Shown here piece after piece: positions 19,818 to 29,240 of a stretch of DNA of 64,000 nucleotides. The notes under the pieces are model-generated. The model was not told the DNA's origin. It worked only from the letters and a program-made list of their open reading frames with translations, and searched no databases. The position numbers and the translations under genes were made by a program. Source of the stretch: Arthrobacter sp. SLBN-112 (GTDB taxonomy: Bacteria > Actinomycetota > Actinomycetes > Actinomycetales > Micrococcaceae); contig NZ_JAUSXY010000001.1 of NCBI RefSeq assembly GCF_030944625.1, forward strand, positions 2,666,001 to 2,730,000. Direction: 5' to 3'. How positions within the stretch are numbered: position 1 is the first letter of the stretch; the number at the start of each line of letters is the position of its first letter.

Positions 19818-20287
19818 CCGGCGACCGTGACAGGCTGGTGCTCCACCGGGAAATTCACGCTGCGGGCAATGAAGCAGACCTGGTTCGCCTCATGGTGCAG
19901 TCCGGCAGCCAGATCAACCTGGCCGGCATCGGCCACCGTGACCCTGGGGTGCAGTGTCACCTGTTCGAACTGGCCGCTGCCGTCGCGGTTGAGCCGCATC
20001 AGCCCGGATGCCTCGTCCCGGTAGTCAGTGACCACCACGCCGTGCTTCACGGCCACATGCAGGTAGGACAGCATGTGGCATTGCGCCAGCGCGGCCAGGA
20101 GGAGCTGTTCCGGGTTGTACCGCGCCCGGTCCCCGTGGAATGTCGGGTCCGCCGAGCCTTTCAGGACCGGAAGGCCCGGGATGAGCACGTCATGGTCACG
20201 GGAGTAGTTTCGGTACGACGACGTGCCCTCACCCCGGTTGCCGGTCCATTGGACCGTCAGCGAGTACTTGTGTACGTCGAGGCTCAC
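19814..20287 (-). CDS. OsmC-family peroxiredoxin-like protein
   Basis: 157 aa. The two conserved thiols are in A-L-A-Q-C-H-M-L-S and N-Q-V-C-F-I-A-R-S-V-N-F-P-V, the Ohr/OsmC pattern for thiol-dependent reduction of organic hydroperoxides. Start ATG overlaps the pepN stop as ATGA, so it is translationally coupled to the peptidase upstream. Confidence 0.88.
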   Translation of the reverse strand: MSLDVHKYSLTVQWTGNRGEGTSSYRNYSRDHDVLIPGLPVLKGSADPTFHGDRARYNPEQLLLAALAQCHMLSYLHVAVKHGVVVTDYRDEASGLMRLNRDGSGQFEQVTLHPRVTVADAGQVDLAAGLHHEANQVCFIARSVNFPVEHQPVTVAG

Positions 20288-22857
20288 CCGGCGCTGCCGT
20301 CCGGGAGCACGTCGGCGGCACGTGCGCGCAGGGCCCGGGCCACGCCGTCGCGGTTTTCCAGCATCATCCGCCGCAGCGCGGCGCTTTCCGCCGGCAGCGA
20401 CGCCAGGAAGGTGTCAGTTTGATCGATGGTGGCCTGCGTGGTCAGCAGCGCCGGGTAGAGCCCGACGACGATCTGCTGGGCGAGTGCGTGAGTCCGGGTT
20501 GCCACGACTCCTGGCACCGCCGCGAAATACTTCTCCGCGTACGGCTCCAGCAGCGACCGGTCCCGGACCCGCATGAAGCCCGCCACGGCCGATCCCTGCA
20601 GCGCGTTGGAGAGCTCGCCCCTGACCACGATCGACTCCCAGGCGGCGGCTTTCGCGTCGGCGGTGGGAAGCGCGGCCTTTGCCAGGGCGGCGGCGTTCTG
20701 CCCGCTGGACGTGTTGTCACGCGCCAGCTCGGCGTCGATGCCGTCCTGCCCCATCCGGCCCCCGGCCACCAGCGACGCCACGAGCTCCCAGCGGAGGTCC
20801 TGGTCAACGGCCAGCCCGGCCAATGCGGCAGACCCGTCCAGCAGGCCCGCCACCCGGTCCAGCTGGGATGCGCTGCGGGCCAGGAGGGCAAAGGACTTCA
20901 CGAACTGCAGCTGCGCGTCGGAGCCGCCGGGAACCTCTGAAGCCAGCTCCCACAACCTGTCCACGGCCGCCACCGTGGTGGCTTCGCGGTGTTCTTCCGC
21001 CACGTAGAAGTTCAAGGTGGTGGCCAGCTGGCGGAGCTGGACCAGGATGACGGAGGAATCCGTCTCCGCGGCGACGTTGGCCAGGATCAGCTCCACGTAT
21101 TTCCGGGCCGGAGCCTGTCCGTCCCGGGCAGCGTCCCACGCCGAATTCCAGACGAGGGTCCGGGGCAGGCTGGCGTTGAAGTCCTTGAGGTGTGCGGTGG
21201 CGGTGGCCAGGGATTTCGGGTCCAGCCGCACCTTGGCGTAGGCGAGGTCGTCGTCGTTGACAAGGATCAGGTCCGGCTGCGCCAGGCCGGCGACGCCCGG
21301 CACGTCGGTGCGTTCGCCGTCGACATCCAGCTCCTCGCGGTGCACCCGCTCCAGCTTCCCGGCGTCGTTGAGGTTGTAGAACCCCACGGCAAGGCGGTGT
21401 GGCCGGAGGGTGGGCCATTCGGGAACCGCGGACTGCACGATAGTGATGGACTTCAGCGTCCCGTCGGAGTCCACGTCCAGCTCGGGGGTGAGGGTGTTGA
21501 CGCCGGCCGTCTCCAGCCACTGCCTGCCCCAGCCGTCAAGGTCGCGTCCGCTGGCCTTCTCCAGCTCCACCAGCAGGTCGCGCAGCTCGGTGTTGCGCCA
21601 CGAGTGCTTCGCGAAGTACTCCCGAACGCCGGCCATGAACTGTTCGGGGCCCACCCATGCAACCAGCTGCCGGAGCACGGAGGCGCCCTTGGCGTAGGTG
21701 ATGCCGTCGAAGTTGACCTCGACATCCTGCAGGTCGTTGATCTCCGCGAAGATGGGGTGCGTGGTGGGCAGCTGGTCCTGGCGGTACGCCCACGACTTCT
21801 CCACCGAAGCGAACGTGGTCCAGGCGCTGGTGAAGGACGTGGCCTCCACGGCCGCCAGGTGGGACATGTACTCGGCAAAGGACTCGTTGAGCCAGAGGTC
21901 GTTCCACCACCGCATGGTCACCAGGTCCCCGAACCACATGTGCGCCAGTTCGTGGAGCACCGTGATGGCGCGCCGCTCGATCTGCGCGCCGGTGACCTTG
22001 CTGCGGAAGACGTAGCCCTCCAGGATGGTCACCGCGCCGGCGTTCTCCATGGCACCGGCATTGAATTCCGGCACGAACAGCTGATCGTACTTTGCAAACG
22101 GGTAGGGGCAGCCGAATTGTGCTTCGAAGAACCCGAACCCTTGCCGCGTGAGCTCGAAAATGTTCTCCGCGTCCAGGTACTGCATCAGGGACTTCCGCGC
22201 GAACACCCCGAGCGGGATGACACGGCCGTCCGAGCTGGTCACTTCGCTGCGGACGGACTGGTACGGCCCGGCGATCAGGGCGGTGACGTAGGAGGACAGG
22301 CGCGGGGTGGGCGCAAATGCCCACACGGACCTGGCTCCGCCGTCTTCTGTAACCGGGGCCGGCACCGGCTCCGGGGTGGGGGAGTTGGAGATGACATCCC
22401 AGTGGGAGGGTGCCGTGACCGTAAACGCGAAGGTTGCCTTCAGGTCGGGCTGCTCGAAGACGGCGAACATCCGGCGCGAATCCGGAACCTCGAACTGGGT
22501 GTACAGGTAGACCTCGTTGTCCACCGGATCCACGAAGCGGTGCAGGCCTTCGCCGGTGTTCATGTAGGGCATGTCGGCCACGACGGTCAGCTCGTTGTGC
22601 TCCTCCAGGCCGGGCAGCTGGATCCGCACGCCGTCGGACACCGTTGCGGGATCGAGGGCACGGCCGTTAAGGGTCACGCTGTGCACGGTCCGGGTTACGG
22701 CGTCGATGAAGCTGGACGAACCCGGCGAAGCCGTGAATTTCACGGTGGTGGTGCTGCCGAAGACCTCTCCGCCGCGGGTCAGGTCCAGGCTGACATCGTA
22801 GGACTCGGCGGTGATCAGTTCTGCGCGCTCACGGGCTTCGGCGCGCGTCAGGTTCAT
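20284..22857 (-). CDS. pepN: aminopeptidase N (M1 family)
   Basis: 857 aa from ATG 22857 (M-N-L-T-R-A-E-A-R), with upstream in-frame codons rejected as unlike the family. The exopeptidase signature G-A-M-E-N and the zinc motif H-E-L-A-H-x18-E (W-L-N-E-S-F-A-E-Y) are intact. A long C-terminal ERAP1-like helical domain fills the second half. It is a cytoplasmic metallo-aminopeptidase that removes N-terminal residues from peptides. CCAGGA and TGGAGG occur just upstream. It is followed by osmC in one operon. Confidence 0.95.
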   Translation of the reverse strand: MNLTRAEARERAELITAESYDVSLDLTRGGEVFGSTTTVKFTASPGSSSFIDAVTRTVHSVTLNGRALDPATVSDGVRIQLPGLEEHNELTVVADMPYMNTGEGLHRFVDPVDNEVYLYTQFEVPDSRRMFAVFEQPDLKATFAFTVTAPSHWDVISNSPTPEPVPAPVTEDGGARSVWAFAPTPRLSSYVTALIAGPYQSVRSEVTSSDGRVIPLGVFARKSLMQYLDAENIFELTRQGFGFFEAQFGCPYPFAKYDQLFVPEFNAGAMENAGAVTILEGYVFRSKVTGAQIERRAITVLHELAHMWFGDLVTMRWWNDLWLNESFAEYMSHLAAVEATSFTSAWTTFASVEKSWAYRQDQLPTTHPIFAEINDLQDVEVNFDGITYAKGASVLRQLVAWVGPEQFMAGVREYFAKHSWRNTELRDLLVELEKASGRDLDGWGRQWLETAGVNTLTPELDVDSDGTLKSITIVQSAVPEWPTLRPHRLAVGFYNLNDAGKLERVHREELDVDGERTDVPGVAGLAQPDLILVNDDDLAYAKVRLDPKSLATATAHLKDFNASLPRTLVWNSAWDAARDGQAPARKYVELILANVAAETDSSVILVQLRQLATTLNFYVAEEHREATTVAAVDRLWELASEVPGGSDAQLQFVKSFALLARSASQLDRVAGLLDGSAALAGLAVDQDLRWELVASLVAGGRMGQDGIDAELARDNTSSGQNAAALAKAALPTADAKAAAWESIVVRGELSNALQGSAVAGFMRVRDRSLLEPYAEKYFAAVPGVVATRTHALAQQIVVGLYPALLTTQATIDQTDTFLASLPAESAALRRMMLENRDGVARALRARAADVLPDGSAG

Positions 22858-23031
22858 TCCTGGCAAAGGAGGGCCTCCAGAGAAGTTTCGGTTGCCGGCC
22901 GGTGGTCCCGGTTCCGGCACTCTGCTGCATTCTTTCATCCTTGCGGTCCTTGGCAAGTTGCCCGGGTCACAGCGCGCCGCGGTCACGAGCAGGTGATTTC
23001 CGGAGGCGGCGGCAGGGGTAGCGTTGGATGC

Positions 23032-24051
23032 ATGGGAAAGCTGCTGGATTCGGTGGATGCCAAGGCCCTGCGCTTTGCCGTCGGGTTCCCCGTCGCGCTC
23101 GCCGCCGCCTTCGCCTTCTGCGCTTGGCTGCTCCGCCCGGACCTTCCGGACCCGGTCGCGGTGCGCTGGACTGACGACGGCGGTGCAGCCTTTGCCCCGT
23201 TCGGCGCCTACGTGGGCGCAGGGGCAGCAGCGATTGTCATTGCCGGCTGGCTGGTCCTGCTGCAGGCGGTACCCCTGGGCAGGCCCGTGCTGATGCGCCG
23301 GATCATGATGGGGGTCGGGTTCTTCCTCAGCCTTTTCATCACCTCGGCCCTGGCGGCAGGACTCATCGGCCAGGTGGGGCTGGCCGACGCCCGGCAGTCA
23401 CGCGTGGACATGACCGTCCTGGCCCTTGGAAGCGGTGCCGCCGTTTCCCTGGGCGTCACCATGGCCATGGTCTACAAGGCTGACCGGCAGTGGTCCCCGG
23501 ATGACGACCGTGCCCTGCAGACAGCCATCGCCAAGGAAACCGACCCGGAACTCGCCCTGGACACGTTCCGGTTGTGGGTGCACGCCCGGAGCTCGGTCTT
23601 CGTCATGATCGGCGTCGCCGCGCTTTTCCCGGCGGCGCTCCTCGCCGTCGTGGTGCCCTGGCTGGGGATCCTGCTGGTCCTCCTGGCTGCCGTCAGCGCG
23701 GCGTTTCTATTCGCCCGCGTCAAGGCCGACCGCCGCGGCCTGAAGGTCCTGCTTGCCGGTGTAGTACCTGTCATGGACGTCCCCGCCGGCGCCATTTCGG
23801 CCGCCAGCGCAGCCGAGGTGAGGGCCGCGGATTACGGCGGGTGGGGCTACCGGCACCACCGCGGCACCGCGGCCATGCTCGTCAGCAGCGGGCCCGCCGT
23901 CGTCGTGAGCAAGACGGACGGCCAGCGCCTGGCCGTGAGCGGCGGCACCCAGGCTTCGGCGGCGCGGCTGGCCGATGTCCTGACCCGGGTGGCGGCCAGG
24001 GCCCGGCGCGGGGGCGGGCCGCCGGGCGCCGCGGAGCAGCCGGAGTCCTGA
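23032..24051 (+). CDS. DUF1648-type membrane protein
   Basis: 339 aa. About five membrane helices occur: one near the N-terminus, two around residues 65-115, one around 130-150, and a pair near 190-220, followed by a C-terminal soluble region. After the first helix comes L-P-D-P-V-A-V-R-W-T-D-D-G, the hallmark of DUF1648 domains. Function is unknown; DUF1648 proteins occur in sensing or immunity operons of Gram-positives. TAGCGT ends 7 nt before the ATG, and no SD is evident. Divergent from pepN. Confidence 0.72.
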   Translation: MGKLLDSVDAKALRFAVGFPVALAAAFAFCAWLLRPDLPDPVAVRWTDDGGAAFAPFGAYVGAGAAAIVIAGWLVLLQAVPLGRPVLMRRIMMGVGFFLSLFITSALAAGLIGQVGLADARQSRVDMTVLALGSGAAVSLGVTMAMVYKADRQWSPDDDRALQTAIAKETDPELALDTFRLWVHARSSVFVMIGVAALFPAALLAVVVPWLGILLVLLAAVSAAFLFARVKADRRGLKVLLAGVVPVMDVPAGAISAASAAEVRAADYGGWGYRHHRGTAAMLVSSGPAVVVSKTDGQRLAVSGGTQASAARLADVLTRVAARARRGGGPPGAAEQPES

Positions 24052-24138
24052 CCCCGGCAGTCCTAGTATCCTTATCGGTGTTGTTCCGGCCCCCACCCGG
24101 CCGGCCTGCCAGCCCACCGAACCGAACGGATCTTGCTC

Positions 24139-24633
24139 GTGACAACTTCCCCTGCCTTCCCGCGGGTCCACATCGCCACCGACCACGCCGGCATGGAGCT
24201 CAGCGCCCATCTGGTGTCCCACCTGACAGGCAGGGGATACGACGTGGTGGACCACGGGCCCAAGGTCTACGACGCCCAGGACGACTACCCGTCATTCTGC
24301 ATCAACGCCGCCCTCGCGGTGGTCGCTGACCAGCAGGCGGGCGTGCACGCACTGGGCATCGTGCTGGGCGGTTCCGGAAACGGCGAGCAGATTGCCGCGA
24401 ACAAGGTCAAGGGCGTGCGTGCCGCCCTGGCGTGGAACCTCTCCACCGCCACCCTGGCCCGCGAGCACAACGACGCGAACGTCGTAGCCGTGGGCGGACG
24501 CCAGCACTCGGTGGAAGAAGCCACCGAACTGATCGAAGCCTTCCTGGCCGAGCCGTTCAGCAACGATGAACGGCATGTCCGCCGGATCGGAAAGATCGCA
24601 GCCTACGAGGCCACGGGCGAGGTCATCGAGTAG
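24139..24633 (+). CDS. rpiB: ribose-5-phosphate isomerase B
   Basis: 164 aa from GTG 24139; a TTG at 24133 is in frame but less likely. LacAB/RpiB fold with A-T-D-H-A-G at the N-terminus and G-G-S-G-N-G-E-Q-I-A-A-N-K around residue 83. The position that is a catalytic Cys in E. coli RpiB has no Cys here; the Glu of G-N-G-E matches the mycobacterial-type enzyme. It interconverts ribose 5-phosphate and ribulose 5-phosphate. The stop overlaps the nei GTG (TAGTG). Confidence 0.92.
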   Translation: MTTSPAFPRVHIATDHAGMELSAHLVSHLTGRGYDVVDHGPKVYDAQDDYPSFCINAALAVVADQQAGVHALGIVLGGSGNGEQIAANKVKGVRAALAWNLSTATLAREHNDANVVAVGGRQHSVEEATELIEAFLAEPFSNDERHVRRIGKIAAYEATGEVIE

Positions 24634-25592
24634 TGCCTGAGGGACATTCGGTCCGCCGGCTCGCCCGGCAGTTCGGCGACGTCTTCCTCGGCGAAACCCT
24701 CGCCGTCTCCAGTCCCCAAGGCAGGTTCGCCGGGGGAGCTGCCCTGCTCGACGGGCACACCATCGTCGCCGCCGAGGCGCACGGCAAGCACCTCTTCCTG
24801 CACTTTGACAACGCACTGGTGCTGCACGTCCACCTCGGGCTGTACGGTGCCTGGAGCTTCGGCGGCGACAGCACCTTCGCCGGCGCCTCCAGCATTGGCG
24901 CGCCACGCCGGGTGGGGGAGCGGGAAGCCTTCGCAGACGCGGACGACGACGGCGGCGCACTTTACGATGGTCCGCCCGCGCCCGTAGGGGCCGTCCGTGT
25001 CAGGCTGGCCGGAAGCCACGGCTGGGCGGATCTGCGCGGGGCAACCACCTGCGAAACCATCACCGCCGCCGAGGCCGACGCCGTCCTGGCGCGGCTTGGG
25101 CCGGATCCGCTGCGGAACCTCCGCGGCGACGCAGGCCGGTTCGCTGCGAACCTTCGGACCCGGAAGACGCCGCTGGCAGCGCTGCTCATGGACCAGAAAA
25201 TCATTGCCGGGGTAGGCAACGTCTACCGCGCTGAAGTGCTGTTCCGGCGCCGGCTGGATCCGTGGCTTCCCGGCGGCGCCCTCCCGGACAGCGATGCCCG
25301 GAAGCTGTGGCGCGACGTCGTCACCGTCATGGCCGACGGCGTCACCGACGGGCGGATCATCACCACGCCGCCGAAGTACTGGACCCTCAACGGCACCACC
25401 GCCGCCAAGGCTGCCGCAGCCGGGACCCCCGTGCCGTCCAAGAGCCTGCACTTCCCCATCCGCGAGGACGTCCACTTCGTCTATAAGCGGCAGGGCCTTC
25501 CCTGCAGGGTGTGCCGGACCATCGTGCTCGTCACCGACCTGGTGGGGCGGAACCTCTACTGGTGCCCCTCCTGCCAGCAGCCCCGGGACTAG
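24633..25592 (+). CDS. nei: Fpg/Nei-family DNA glycosylase (endonuclease VIII-like)
   Basis: 319 aa starting GTG with M-P-E-G-H-S-V, placing Pro2 and Glu3 as the catalytic pair after Met removal. A Lys in A-H-G-K-H-L-F matches the beta-clamp lysine. The helix-two-turn-helix (L-M-D-Q-K-I-I-A-G-V-G-N-V-Y) and a four-Cys zinc finger (C-x2-C-x17-C-x2-C) are present. It excises oxidised pyrimidines with AP lyase activity. Coupled to rpiB by a TAGTG overlap. Confidence 0.93.
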   Translation: MPEGHSVRRLARQFGDVFLGETLAVSSPQGRFAGGAALLDGHTIVAAEAHGKHLFLHFDNALVLHVHLGLYGAWSFGGDSTFAGASSIGAPRRVGEREAFADADDDGGALYDGPPAPVGAVRVRLAGSHGWADLRGATTCETITAAEADAVLARLGPDPLRNLRGDAGRFAANLRTRKTPLAALLMDQKIIAGVGNVYRAEVLFRRRLDPWLPGGALPDSDARKLWRDVVTVMADGVTDGRIITTPPKYWTLNGTTAAKAAAAGTPVPSKSLHFPIREDVHFVYKRQGLPCRVCRTIVLVTDLVGRNLYWCPSCQQPRD

Positions 25593-25618
25593 CCGGGCCA
25601 CTGCCGCCACGCGAAAAC

Positions 25619-25687
25619 GGGGCACTTTGACACGGACACGCCGCCCGTCGTCGTACGTTGTTCCCTCTGACGCCGCCAAAGTGCCCC
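25619..25687. repeat. spaced 11-bp inverted repeat after nei
   Basis: GGGGCACTTTG (25619-25629) and its perfect complement CAAAGTGCCCC (25677-25687) flank 47 bp that contain no gene. It could be a long stem-loop or a binding site. It does not look like a simple intrinsic terminator. Confidence 0.5.
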
Positions 25688-25715
25688 ACGACGGTTCTTG
25701 CCGGCAGATGTATAA

Positions 25716-25753
25716 ACACAAGAAGGCCCCTCGAAAGAGGGGCCTTCTTGTGT
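25716..25753. terminator. 17-bp stem terminator between nei and tRNA-Gly
   Basis: Perfect arms ACACAAGAAGGCCCCTC and its complement around a GAAA tetraloop. It lies between the plus-strand nei and the 3' end of the minus-strand tRNA-Gly, so it may act in both directions. Confidence 0.85.
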
Positions 25754-25756
25754 TCG

Positions 25757-25830
25757 TGGAGGGGACGACGGGAATCGAACCCGCGTAATCAGTTTGGAAG
25801 ACTGAGGCTTTACCATTAAGCTACGTCCCC
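25757..25830 (-). tRNA. tRNA-Gly(TCC)
   Basis: Cloverleaf with acceptor GGGGACG / CGTCCCC, anticodon stem-loop CAGTC-TTCCAAA-CTG-like (anticodon TCC, reading GGA), and T-loop TTCGATT. The discriminator is T, and the CCA end is encoded (25757-25759). Confidence 0.95.
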
Positions 25831-25960
25831 GAAGGAAGATCCGTTTTCGCGGAAACTCCGGGCTGGCTGTTGAAGCCGGATACAACTAAACCTAATCCAT
25901 GGCCTACGTGTCAAATGTGCATTCGCGACGCGTATCACCGTAGACTTGCCTGTGCACTTA

Positions 25961-26035
25961 CGGGGTGTAGCTCAGCTTGGCTAGAGCGCCTGCTTTGGGA
26001 GCAGGAAGTCGCAGGTTCAAATCCTGTCACCCCGA
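25961..26035 (+). tRNA. tRNA-Pro(TGG)
   Basis: 75 nt: acceptor CGGGGTG / CACCCCG, anticodon stem CCTGC / GCAGG with loop TTTGGGA (anticodon TGG, reading CCA), and T-arm GCAGG-TTCAAAT-CCTGT. No encoded CCA. A TAGACT hexamer about 20 bp upstream is a likely -10 element. Confidence 0.96.
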
Positions 26036-26114
26036 CTCTGCGGCCAGGACCAGCAGGCCTGGACATCTATTGCGTTTGCAGAAACCCATCCCACAACCCA
26101 GGAGTACTTAGACC

Positions 26115-27506
26115 GTGAAGAGCGCTGTCGAGAACCTCACCCCCACGCGGGTCAAGCTCAATGTTGAGGTCCCCTTTGAGGAACTGAAGCCCAGCATCGA
26201 CTCGGCCTACAAGACCGTTGCGTCGCAGATCCAGGTCCCCGGGTTCCGCAAGGGCAAGGTTCCCGCCAAGCTCATCGACCAGCGCGTCGGCCGCGGCTAC
26301 GTCCTGGAGACCGCCATCAACGACGGCCTCAACGGCTGGTACCAGGCTGCGGTGCAGGAATCCGGCATCCGCCCCCTGAGCCGTCCCGAGGTGGAGATCA
26401 CCGAGGTACCGGACCCCTCCGCAACCGATGGTGGCCTCAAGTTCGCCGCCGAGGTTGACGTCCGCCCCGAAATCGAGCTCCCGGACTACGCCGGCATCGA
26501 GGTCCAGGTTGCCGCCGCGGAATCCTCCGAATCGGACGTCGACAAGGCCCTTGACGAGCTGCGCGGCCGTTTCGGCACCCTCAAGTCCGTTGACCGCCCC
26601 GCTGCCGACGGCGACTTCCTGACCATCGACATCACCGCCACGATCGACGGCGAAGAGGTTGACTCCGCTGCCGGCCTGTCCTACCAGGTGGGCGCAGGCA
26701 CCATGCTCGAGGGCATGGACGAGGCCGTCACCGGGCTCAGCGCGGATGAAGATGCCATCTTCGACACCACCCTGGTCGGTGGCGACCACGCCGGCGAAGC
26801 CGCCCAGGTCAAGGTGGTCGTGAAGGCCGTCAAGGAACGCGAACTGCCCGAAGCGAACGATGACTTCGCCCAGCTGGCTTCCGAATTCGACACCCTCGCC
26901 GAGCTCCGCGAGGACCTGGCCAAGCAGGCTGCCGACTCCAAGATCGTTGAGCAGGGTGTAGAAGCCCGCGACAAGGTCCTGGACAAGCTCGTGGAGCTGG
27001 TTGAGGTCCCCGTTCCCGACTCGGTGGTGGAGGAGCAGCTCGAAGCCCACTTCCAGGAGGGCAACGGCCACGGAGACGGTGAGCACGACACCGAAGAGCA
27101 CCGCGCCGAGGTCAAGGCCAATACGGCCCGCGCCTTCCAGAACGAAATCATCCTTGACGCCATTGCCGAGAAGGAGGAAGTCAACGTCAGCCAGAACGAG
27201 CTGATCGACTACATCGTCACCACCGCCAGCCAGTACGGCATGGACCCCAACCAGTTTGCCCAGATCATCGATCAGAGCGGCCAGGTCCCCATGATGGTTT
27301 CCGAGGTCCGCCGCCGCAAGGCACTGGCCGTCGTCCTCGGCCAGGCCACGGTGACCGACACCGAGGGCAAGGCTGTTGACCTGAGCGACTTCGTCCGTCC
27401 CGGCGGCGAGGAAGCTCCCGCTGCGGAAGCTGCTGACGACGCCACCGAAGCGGCCGGAACTGACGTTGCCGAGGCAGAGGAAACCACTGCCGAGGCCAAG
27501 GCATAG
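26115..27506 (+). CDS. tig: trigger factor
   Basis: 463 aa from GTG 26115, with AGGAG about 11 nt upstream. The ribosome-binding domain carries the signature P-G-F-R-K-G-K-V-P (about residues 42-50). A PPIase (FKBP-like) domain follows, then the helical chaperone arms. The C-terminus is a low-complexity acidic Ala/Glu tail of about 30 residues. It binds nascent chains at the tunnel exit. It precedes the clpP pair, as in many bacteria, with a 208-nt gap that should hold the clp promoter. Confidence 0.95.
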   Translation: MKSAVENLTPTRVKLNVEVPFEELKPSIDSAYKTVASQIQVPGFRKGKVPAKLIDQRVGRGYVLETAINDGLNGWYQAAVQESGIRPLSRPEVEITEVPDPSATDGGLKFAAEVDVRPEIELPDYAGIEVQVAAAESSESDVDKALDELRGRFGTLKSVDRPAADGDFLTIDITATIDGEEVDSAAGLSYQVGAGTMLEGMDEAVTGLSADEDAIFDTTLVGGDHAGEAAQVKVVVKAVKERELPEANDDFAQLASEFDTLAELREDLAKQAADSKIVEQGVEARDKVLDKLVELVEVPVPDSVVEEQLEAHFQEGNGHGDGEHDTEEHRAEVKANTARAFQNEIILDAIAEKEEVNVSQNELIDYIVTTASQYGMDPNQFAQIIDQSGQVPMMVSEVRRRKALAVVLGQATVTDTEGKAVDLSDFVRPGGEEAPAAEAADDATEAAGTDVAEAEETTAEAKA

Positions 27507-27714
27507 TCCTTCCCGCCCGCAGCCAACGGCCCCTGGATCCTTCCGATCCGGGGGGTCGTTCGCGTTGGTCCGGAAACCGGGGCGTGCGCCGTTCTCCGAT
27601 CGTGCGCCGTCAGCGAACAGCAGTGAGTGCGCGAACAAATCGTCCGGGAAACCGGTTAGTGTCCAAGTAGTGATTTTCAGTGATGTCACCGTCACCAGTG
27701 AGAGGTAAATAAAC

Positions 27715-28365
27715 ATGTCACAGCACTCAGAGGCCCCCCGGATGGCGACCGTCGATCCTGCAGCCCAGGACAACTACATTTACAACCGCCTCCTCAAGGA
27801 GCGGATCATCTGGCTGGGCTCGGAGGTGCGTGACGACAACGCCAACGCAATCTGCTCGCAGCTGCTGCTGCTGTCCGCCGAGAATCCGGAAAAGGACATC
27901 TACCTCTACATCAACTCGCCCGGCGGTTCCGTCACGGCAGGCATGGCCATCTACGACACCATGCAGTTCATTCCCAACGACGTCGTCACCGTGGCCACCG
28001 GCCTGGCAGCCTCCATGGGCCAGTTCCTTTTGTCCTCCGGCACCAAGGGCAAGCGTTACGCCACGCCGAACGCACGCGTCCTGATGCACCAGCCTTCCGG
28101 CGGCATCGGCGGCACCGCCTCGGACATCAAGATCCAGGCCGAGCTCATCCTGCACATGAAGAAGGTCATGGCGGAACTGACCGCGGAGCAGACCGGCCAG
28201 ACCGTTGAGACCATCCTCAAGGACAACGACCGCGACAAGTGGTTCACCGCCGCCGAGGCCCTTGAATACGGATTCTTCGACAAGATCGCCGCGCATGCCG
28301 GCTCGGTCTCCGGCGGTGGCGGAACGTCCAACTCATCCTCCGGCGAATCAGCCTCCCAGAACTAA
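27715..28365 (+). CDS. clpP1: ATP-dependent Clp protease proteolytic subunit 1
   Basis: 216 aa. Catalytic triad candidates are Ser in G-L-A-A-S-M-G-Q-F, His in L-M-H-Q-P-S-G-G and Asp in D-R-D-K-W-F. It forms a heptameric ring; in actinobacteria the active protease is a ClpP1-ClpP2 hetero-tetradecamer with ClpX or ClpC1. GAGAGG lies 9 nt before the ATG. A Ser/Gly-rich C-terminal tail follows the core. A 37-nt gap leads to clpP2. Confidence 0.95.
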   Translation: MSQHSEAPRMATVDPAAQDNYIYNRLLKERIIWLGSEVRDDNANAICSQLLLLSAENPEKDIYLYINSPGGSVTAGMAIYDTMQFIPNDVVTVATGLAASMGQFLLSSGTKGKRYATPNARVLMHQPSGGIGGTASDIKIQAELILHMKKVMAELTAEQTGQTVETILKDNDRDKWFTAAEALEYGFFDKIAAHAGSVSGGGGTSNSSSGESASQN

Positions 28366-28402
28366 CCGGCATCCAGAACCCCTTCGATCAGGAGCAAACA
28401 CA

Positions 28403-29062
28403 ATGAACTACAACTTCGGGTGGTCCGCCGGGAATCTTCCGTCCAGCCGCTACGTCCTGCCTCAGTTCGAGGAACGCACGCCCTACGGCTTCAAGCGCCA
28501 GGACCCGTACACCAAGCTCTTCGAGGACCGCATCATCTTCCTCGGCGTCCAGGTGGACGACGCGTCGGCTGACGACATCATGGCCCAGCTGTTGGTCCTG
28601 GAGTCAACGGACCCGGACCGCGACATCACCCTGTACATCAACTCGCCCGGCGGCTCGTTCACTGCCATGACGGCCATCTACGACACCATGCAGTACATCC
28701 GCCCCGAGATTCAGACTGTCTGCCTGGGGCAGGCCGCCAGCGCGGCCGCCGTGCTTCTGGCAGCTGGCACCCCCGGCAAGCGGCTGGCCCTGCCCAACGC
28801 GCGCGTCCTGATCCACCAGCCGGCACTTTCCGGCGGCCAGGGCGGCCAGGCTTCCGACCTGGAGATCCAGGCTGCCGAGGTCATGCGCATGCGCTCCTGG
28901 CTGGAGGACACCCTCGCCCACCACTCCGGACGCACGTCCGAGCAGGTCAACAACGACATCGAGCGCGACAAGATCCTCACTGCCGCTGAAGCCCAGACCT
29001 ACGGGCTCATCGACCAGGTCCTTGATTCCCGCAAGATCAAACCCCAAGCGATCACCCGGTAA
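28403..29062 (+). CDS. clpP2: ATP-dependent Clp protease proteolytic subunit 2
   Basis: 219 aa from ATG 28403, with CAGGAG 8-13 nt upstream. Ser lies in G-Q-A-A-S-A-A-A-V, His in [10 protein letters not shown] and Asp in E-R-D-K-I-L. The longer N-terminus (about 15 extra residues) is typical of actinobacterial ClpP2, which docks the ATPase. Co-transcribed with clpP1. A hairpin with a T-run follows. Confidence 0.95.
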   Translation: MNYNFGWSAGNLPSSRYVLPQFEERTPYGFKRQDPYTKLFEDRIIFLGVQVDDASADDIMAQLLVLESTDPDRDITLYINSPGGSFTAMTAIYDTMQYIRPEIQTVCLGQAASAAAVLLAAGTPGKRLALPNARVLIHQPALSGGQGGQASDLEIQAAEVMRMRSWLEDTLAHHSGRTSEQVNNDIERDKILTAAEAQTYGLIDQVLDSRKIKPQAITR

Positions 29063-29070
29063 CAATCCGG

Positions 29071-29113
29071 AAAGCCGGTGCAGGCCAGATTCATTTGGCC
29101 GCACCGGCCTTTT
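29071..29113 (+). terminator. terminator after clpP1-clpP2
   Basis: AAAGCCGGTGC and GCACCGGCCTTTT pair with one bulged base, with an inner GGCCA/TGGCC stem, followed by a T-run. This separates clpP1P2 from clpX, which therefore needs its own promoter (TAGAGT near 29141 is a candidate -10). Confidence 0.75.
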
Positions 29114-29240
29114 CATTCCACCCTTGGCGTCGAATGTGACCTAGAGTGGAAGATGTCACAATCCGGCCTCCGCTGGCCGGGAACGATTTTTCAGCAATGG
29201 CGCAGGGCTGCCTGGCAGCAGGATACTAAGGGGTTCACAT

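Noticed and set aside
27507..27714. ClgR-type operator in the tig-clpP1 gap
   Set aside because: Fragments such as GTTCGC and GCGAAC occur, but I could not assemble one properly spaced palindrome. A position-weight search would be needed.
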